Assembly (NCBI GenBank): GCA_028714615.1
Contig: JAQTMA010000088.1
Span: 1 to 15,980 of the forward strand
Source: Anaerolineaceae bacterium
GTDB lineage: Bacteria; Chloroflexota; Anaerolineae; Anaerolineales; Anaerolineaceae
Direction: 5' to 3'
DNA length: 15,980 nt
Position 1 is the stretch's first letter, and each line of letters opens with the position of its first letter. Shown here piece by piece: positions 13,551-15,980 of the stretch. A program made the position numbers and the translations under genes. The notes below the pieces were generated by a model that had not been told where the DNA came from, made no database searches, and worked only from the letters and a program-made list of their open reading frames with translations.

Positions 13551-13705
13551 CCCCCGGAGAGAAAAGACCGGGGTGATTTTATTTTCGTTAGGGTCGTCCG
13601 GTGCAGCTCTCGGATTTGCCCATGGTTGGATTGGTAAGCTGGGAATAGAGCGAAAGTCATGGGGCCAAAGTCATGGCAAAACCGTGACCGGGGCTACATG
13701 ACAAG
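13551..13705 (+). repeat. Promoter-cassette repeat, type 2, copy 2 (terminator plus promoter)
   Basis: Second copy of 9320-9475. The terminator hairpin CCCCGG (13552-13557) / CCGGGG (13568-13573), 10-nt loop and following TGATTTTATTTT is better preserved here. The rest carries the same CTCGGATTTGCCCATGGTTG stretch and the doubled left half-site of promoter D. Confidence 0.88.
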
Positions 13706-13726
13706 TTGTGTGGAAAATCATACAAT
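13653..13726 (+). promoter_or_regulatory. Promoter D with doubled left half-site
   Basis: AAAGTCA at 13653-13659 and 13667-13673, TGACCGG at 13685-13691, -35 ATGACA (13698-13703), 17-nt spacer, -10 TACAAT (13721-13726). The layout is identical to promoter C base for base through the -35. The leader to the ATG at 13883 would be about 150 nt and carries no recognisable riboswitch; it includes GCGTTAAAGCGTTAACG. Confidence 0.77.
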
Positions 13727-13882
13727 CAAATTACAGGTATTCCAAATTGGGGAGCGTTAAAGCGTTAACGAGTTCGAATGGAGGGAATAATTAACTTGAT
13801 TAGCCAATCTTATATCTCTTGGAATTTTAGCCTAACATGAAAATTGCCGAAATTAATATTCATCAAAGGAAAGAGAGGACAT

Positions 13883-14695
13883 ATGAAATCAAAAATTATA
13901 GTACTCAGTGGTGTTCTCGCTGGTTTGATTTTGGGGGCTATCGCGCTAAGTAACGGTGCTCTCCTCAATAACCAACATGCTTTAGCAGCAGCCGATTCGA
14001 CCGAGGTTATTTCACTGATGTTGACCAGCCACCAAAAATGGCAGGCCATTCAAGGCAAAGCAGAAATCACCTATTATGTAAATAACGGGACAGAAAAGCA
14101 AAGTTTGCAAGAAACTTTTGCCTATACTGGTGACGGACGAGCTTATTCTGATTTGATAGATACAACGGGTGCGAACCCCGTTCATTCATCCACTTTTGTC
14201 GCAGAGAAAGGGCAGATGTATTTCGTTGACTGGGTTAATAAATCTTATCGGCAAGAGACCCAACGGAACTTTCAAAAGATATTGGACCGATTACCAAGCG
14301 ATCTTTCCAAAGTAAAAATGGAAGATAATGGGGGTCCGGTGATTGTTCGTCATCCTATGGCGCAATATGGACAAGATCCACTGCTTGATTATCTGTTTCC
14401 GACGGGATTAGCACAGAGAAATGGTGATTACAAACTTGTTGGTAATGAAAAGCTACTAAACCGCGATGTCTTTGTCGTAGATTTTGCCTTTACCAATTCT
14501 GATGGTCAGACAATTGCTCGTTATTGGGTCGATCAAGAAACTGGAGTCATCCTCCAAGTCAACAACTTCAGCGCAGAGCGGAAAGGTGAGTTGTTGGATG
14601 AGGTCAAATTAACTGCATTCCAAGTTAATGATCCGATTGAATCCCTAATCAAAATACCAGATACCAATGGTCTGAAGAAAACGGATCAACCATAG
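13883..14695 (+). CDS. Exported LolA/RseB-like fold protein, copy 2
   Basis: A 270-residue protein starting at ATG 13883, preceded by the purine-rich AAGAGAGG (13871-13878); an upstream in-frame TTG at 13844 has no such site and would spoil the signal peptide. MKSKIIVLSGVLAGLILGAI and the following residues to ALAAA (about 33-37) form a long signal peptide. The mature domain begins with a helix (ISLMLTSHQKWQAIQGKAEI) and continues in strand pairs: TFAYTGDGRAYSDLID, YFVDWVNKSYRQE, VFVVDFAFTNSDGQTIARYW, VDQETGVILQVNNFSAERKG. That order, with the D-x-E-T-G turn, is the LolA / RseB-like lipoprotein-localisation fold; there is no lipobox. It shares clear local similarity with the protein at 11827 and, like it, is followed by a small secreted protein gene. 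It may chaperone or bind a lipidated molecule at the outer face of the membrane; this is inference. Confidence 0.72.
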   Translation: MKSKIIVLSGVLAGLILGAIALSNGALLNNQHALAAADSTEVISLMLTSHQKWQAIQGKAEITYYVNNGTEKQSLQETFAYTGDGRAYSDLIDTTGANPVHSSTFVAEKGQMYFVDWVNKSYRQETQRNFQKILDRLPSDLSKVKMEDNGGPVIVRHPMAQYGQDPLLDYLFPTGLAQRNGDYKLVGNEKLLNRDVFVVDFAFTNSDGQTIARYWVDQETGVILQVNNFSAERKGELLDEVKLTAFQVNDPIESLIKIPDTNGLKKTDQP

Positions 14696-14739
14696 GTCAC
14701 CTAACAAGAACCGATCATATCTGATGAAAGGTTGGAACT

Positions 14740-15234
14740 ATGAATACCCTGAAGCGATTTTCTATAGCTCTTGTTATCGCGGCACTGGTTTTTGTGATTG
14801 GCACAAAGACGGTTCAAGCGGTATGGTATGTAATTAGCGAACATAGTTCCGCTTTCACCGGTAGTTCTCTTTCTGACTACTCAAATAGCGGCTGCTTCAG
14901 TGGAAATGCATATCGAGCCCAACAATCGGGAAGTAATTCTTATTACACCGCATATGGATACTGGGCAGTAAGTTCTGGTTCAAGTTACTGGCAGGCATAT
15001 GGGTGTAATCTTACTGCAGACTTGGCAGCTGTAATCTATTACATTTCAGATTCTGCCGGAGAGCTATATTCCACCACGGTAAATATGAACAACTGGAAAG
15101 GAAGTTGGGCGCCGATCGGTAATTTCGACTATGCAAATACATCTGGTCGTGTGACTTTGTATAATAAATGTGCTATTGGCTATGCATGTGATTATCGGTA
15201 TATTTATTGGGATGCAACTGAGTATGAACCCTAG
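14740..15234 (+). CDS. Small secreted protein, four cysteines, Tyr/Ser-rich
   Basis: A 164-residue precursor beginning MNTLKRFSIALVIAALVFVI with a signal peptide probably cleaved after TVQA (residue 27). The mature part of about 137 residues is very rich in Tyr and Ser (NSYYTAYGYWAVSSGSSYW) and contains Cys52, Cys89, Cys144 and Cys150, enough for two disulfides. GAAAGG (14725-14731) is 8 nt before the ATG, 44 nt after the LolA-like gene. It occupies the same place in its unit as the 153-residue protein does at 12732. Composition and size fit a folded extracellular domain of the beta-sandwich type. No family recognised. Confidence 0.72.
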   Translation: MNTLKRFSIALVIAALVFVIGTKTVQAVWYVISEHSSAFTGSSLSDYSNSGCFSGNAYRAQQSGSNSYYTAYGYWAVSSGSSYWQAYGCNLTADLAAVIYYISDSAGELYSTTVNMNNWKGSWAPIGNFDYANTSGRVTLYNKCAIGYACDYRYIYWDATEYEP

Positions 15235-15319
15235 TGGTCAGTCTCAGTGTAAAAGATGGAGTAGGCTTGGGCAAAGGAGAAAAGGGGATCGGAAATACCC
15301 AAGAAACTGTACCATTTTG

Positions 15320-15588
15320 ACCGTGGAACGGCGACGCAAACGCTCTGTCGAGGACAGGCTGGAATAGACTTTGAACGAAGGTCCCCGTCCGCGCTAAAAG
15401 CGCAAGGTATTTGGCCGGGCGGAAATCACCTTGATCGACACAGCCTGTACCGCCCCGACTGAAGGGCATGATTATTGGACCCTGCGCCTATCGGTAGGGC
15501 AAACTGGTGGAACTGAAGGTGCTGGAGGACATATCATCCGAAACCGTGCGGCTCACGTTAAAAAAATGAGTTGGAGCCATGGCAACGG
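15320..15588 (+). pseudogene. IS630-family transposase remnant (N-terminal HTH region)
   Basis: Shifting between two frames, with stops, the plus strand reads TVERRRKRSVEDRLE, TLNEGPRPR, KRKVFGRAEITLIDTAC, PTEGHDYWTLRL, then after a frameshift GKLVELKVLEDISSETVRLT, LKK and NELEPWQ-type residues. This is the usual course of the N-terminal HTH half of IS630-family transposases (E-x-x-x-x-x-N-E-x-P-R-P-G-x-K-R-K, E-G-H-x-x-W-T-L-R-L, E-T-V-R-x-T-L-K-K-N-E-L). At least two stops and two frameshifts are present and the DDE catalytic domain is missing, so it is inactive. Confidence 0.82.
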
Positions 15589-15718
15589 TACCGAGTTTCG
15601 AGTAGATTGGTAATTTCGAACTACGGAAACACGGACCAAGTTGAAAATATTGTATCCCTCCTTATCATTGTCACTGATTCCTGGTGTAGAAGTGTCTTTC
15701 TCCTTTGTCGTACCATAA
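15589..15718. other. Short intergenic stretch
   Basis: Between the IS630 remnant and the second HTH remnant I see no gene, promoter box or hairpin of note. Confidence 0.4.
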
Positions 15719-15794
15719 GGGGACGGCCAAGAACCACGTAGTGAGCATCTATCAAAAGCTGGATCTGCATTCGCGGGCGGAAGCCGTCGCCTGG
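15719..15794 (+). pseudogene. Response-regulator HTH remnant, copy 2
   Basis: Twenty-five codons reading GTAKNHVVSIYQKLDLHSRA then EAVAW, homologous to the HTH end of the regulator at 3905 and even closer to the remnant at 13412 (shared HV, SIYQKLDLHSRAE). The match stops abruptly after the Trp codon at 15792-15794, where unrelated sequence begins; that junction is about 60 nt before the ABC-F gene. It marks the right end of island-type sequence. Confidence 0.8.
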
Positions 15795-15835
15795 TGTACT
15801 ATTGGCCGCGTAGTGCCTGGTCGTCCGATAGTCAA

Positions 15836-15844
15836 TGGTATACT
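15836..15844 (+). promoter_or_regulatory. Extended -10 promoter of the ABC-F gene
   Basis: TGGTATACT fits an extended -10 (TGN-TATACT; hexamer 15839-15844). The ATG lies 9 nt after the hexamer, so the transcript would start only a few bases before the start codon. No ribosome site is seen. No AAAGTCA box is nearby, so this gene appears outside the regulon. Confidence 0.55.
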
Positions 15845-15853
15845 TTAATCGTC

Positions 15854-15980
15854 ATGCCATTAATCACCGCCAACGACCTGGGCAAATCTTACGGCCCGAA
15901 CGATATCTTCAGCAACCTGAGCCTGGGCATTCCCCACCGGGCGCGCATCGCCCTGGTTGGCGCCAACGGGATCGGGAAAA
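15854..15980 (+). CDS. ABC-F family ATPase, N-terminal fragment
   Basis: The first 42 codons are in the window and the gene runs off the right end. The protein starts MPLITANDLGKSYGPNDIFS and continues NLSLGIPHRARIALVGANGIGK, reaching the first Walker A motif (GANGIGK, next residue expected S/T). The spacing from start to Walker A and the G-x-N-G-x-G-K form are those of ABC-F proteins (Uup/EttA/YdiF group), soluble twin-ATPase proteins that act on ribosomes. The G+C content is again high. It is most likely an ordinary chromosomal gene that bounds the island. Confidence 0.85.
   Translation, partial: MPLITANDLGKSYGPNDIFSNLSLGIPHRARIALVGANGIGK

Noticed and set aside
9320..13705. Spaced repeats as a CRISPR array
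   Set aside because: The repeats are about 70 and 155 bp, kilobases apart, and consist of terminator/promoter sequence with genes between; no short regular repeat-spacer units exist.

Overview
The window looks like an accessory island in a bacterial chromosome, most likely a member of the Chloroflexota (Anaerolineae-like). That placement is an inference from the style of the kinase, regulator and flanking genes; there is no rRNA marker here. The edges are ordinary chromosomal genes: the first codons of a flippase-like (YbhN/LPG-synthase-type) membrane protein on the minus strand at 1-98, and the first 42 codons of an ABC-F ATPase on the plus strand from 15854. Between them nearly everything reads rightwards.

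The left part (330-4598) is a four-gene operon whose composition is that of a ComQXPA quorum-sensing cassette: a 67-residue peptide with a single Trp near its C-terminus (ComX-like), a polyprenyl synthetase-fold protein with a DDVED motif (ComQ-like), a polytopic HisKA_3/HATPase histidine kinase (ComP-like) and a NarL/FixJ response regulator (ComA-like), closed by a strong terminator. The order is X-Q-P-A rather than the Q-X-P-A of Bacillus.

The rest is four transcription units, each behind a copy of the same promoter architecture that also precedes the peptide gene: AAAGTCA, 11-12 nt, TGAC(TTT/CGG), 6-7 nt, a -35-like hexamer, 17 nt, a -10 hexamer. Unit 1 (4670-8610) makes a small secreted protein and an AT-rich ABC-2 exporter with three permeases and one ATPase. 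Unit 2 (9423-11409) makes a small secreted protein and a 382-residue exported or membrane-anchored protein. Units 3 (11607-13193) and 4 (13653-15234) each pair a LolA/RseB-like exported protein with a small Tyr/Trp-rich secreted protein. All four small secreted proteins have an even number of cysteines.

The inferred model is a prenylated-peptide quorum-sensing circuit that activates its own operon and a local regulon of secreted proteins plus an exporter, possibly bacteriocin-like or cell-envelope factors with their immunity/export machinery. The island shows duplication and decay: two orphan copies of the regulator's DNA-binding C-terminus (13412-13522, 15719-15794), two families of duplicated promoter cassettes (4626-4696 with 11561-11633; 9320-9475 with 13551-13705), an IS5-family transposase remnant (8935-9310), an IS630-family remnant (15320-15588) and an unidentified gene fragment (8630-8836).
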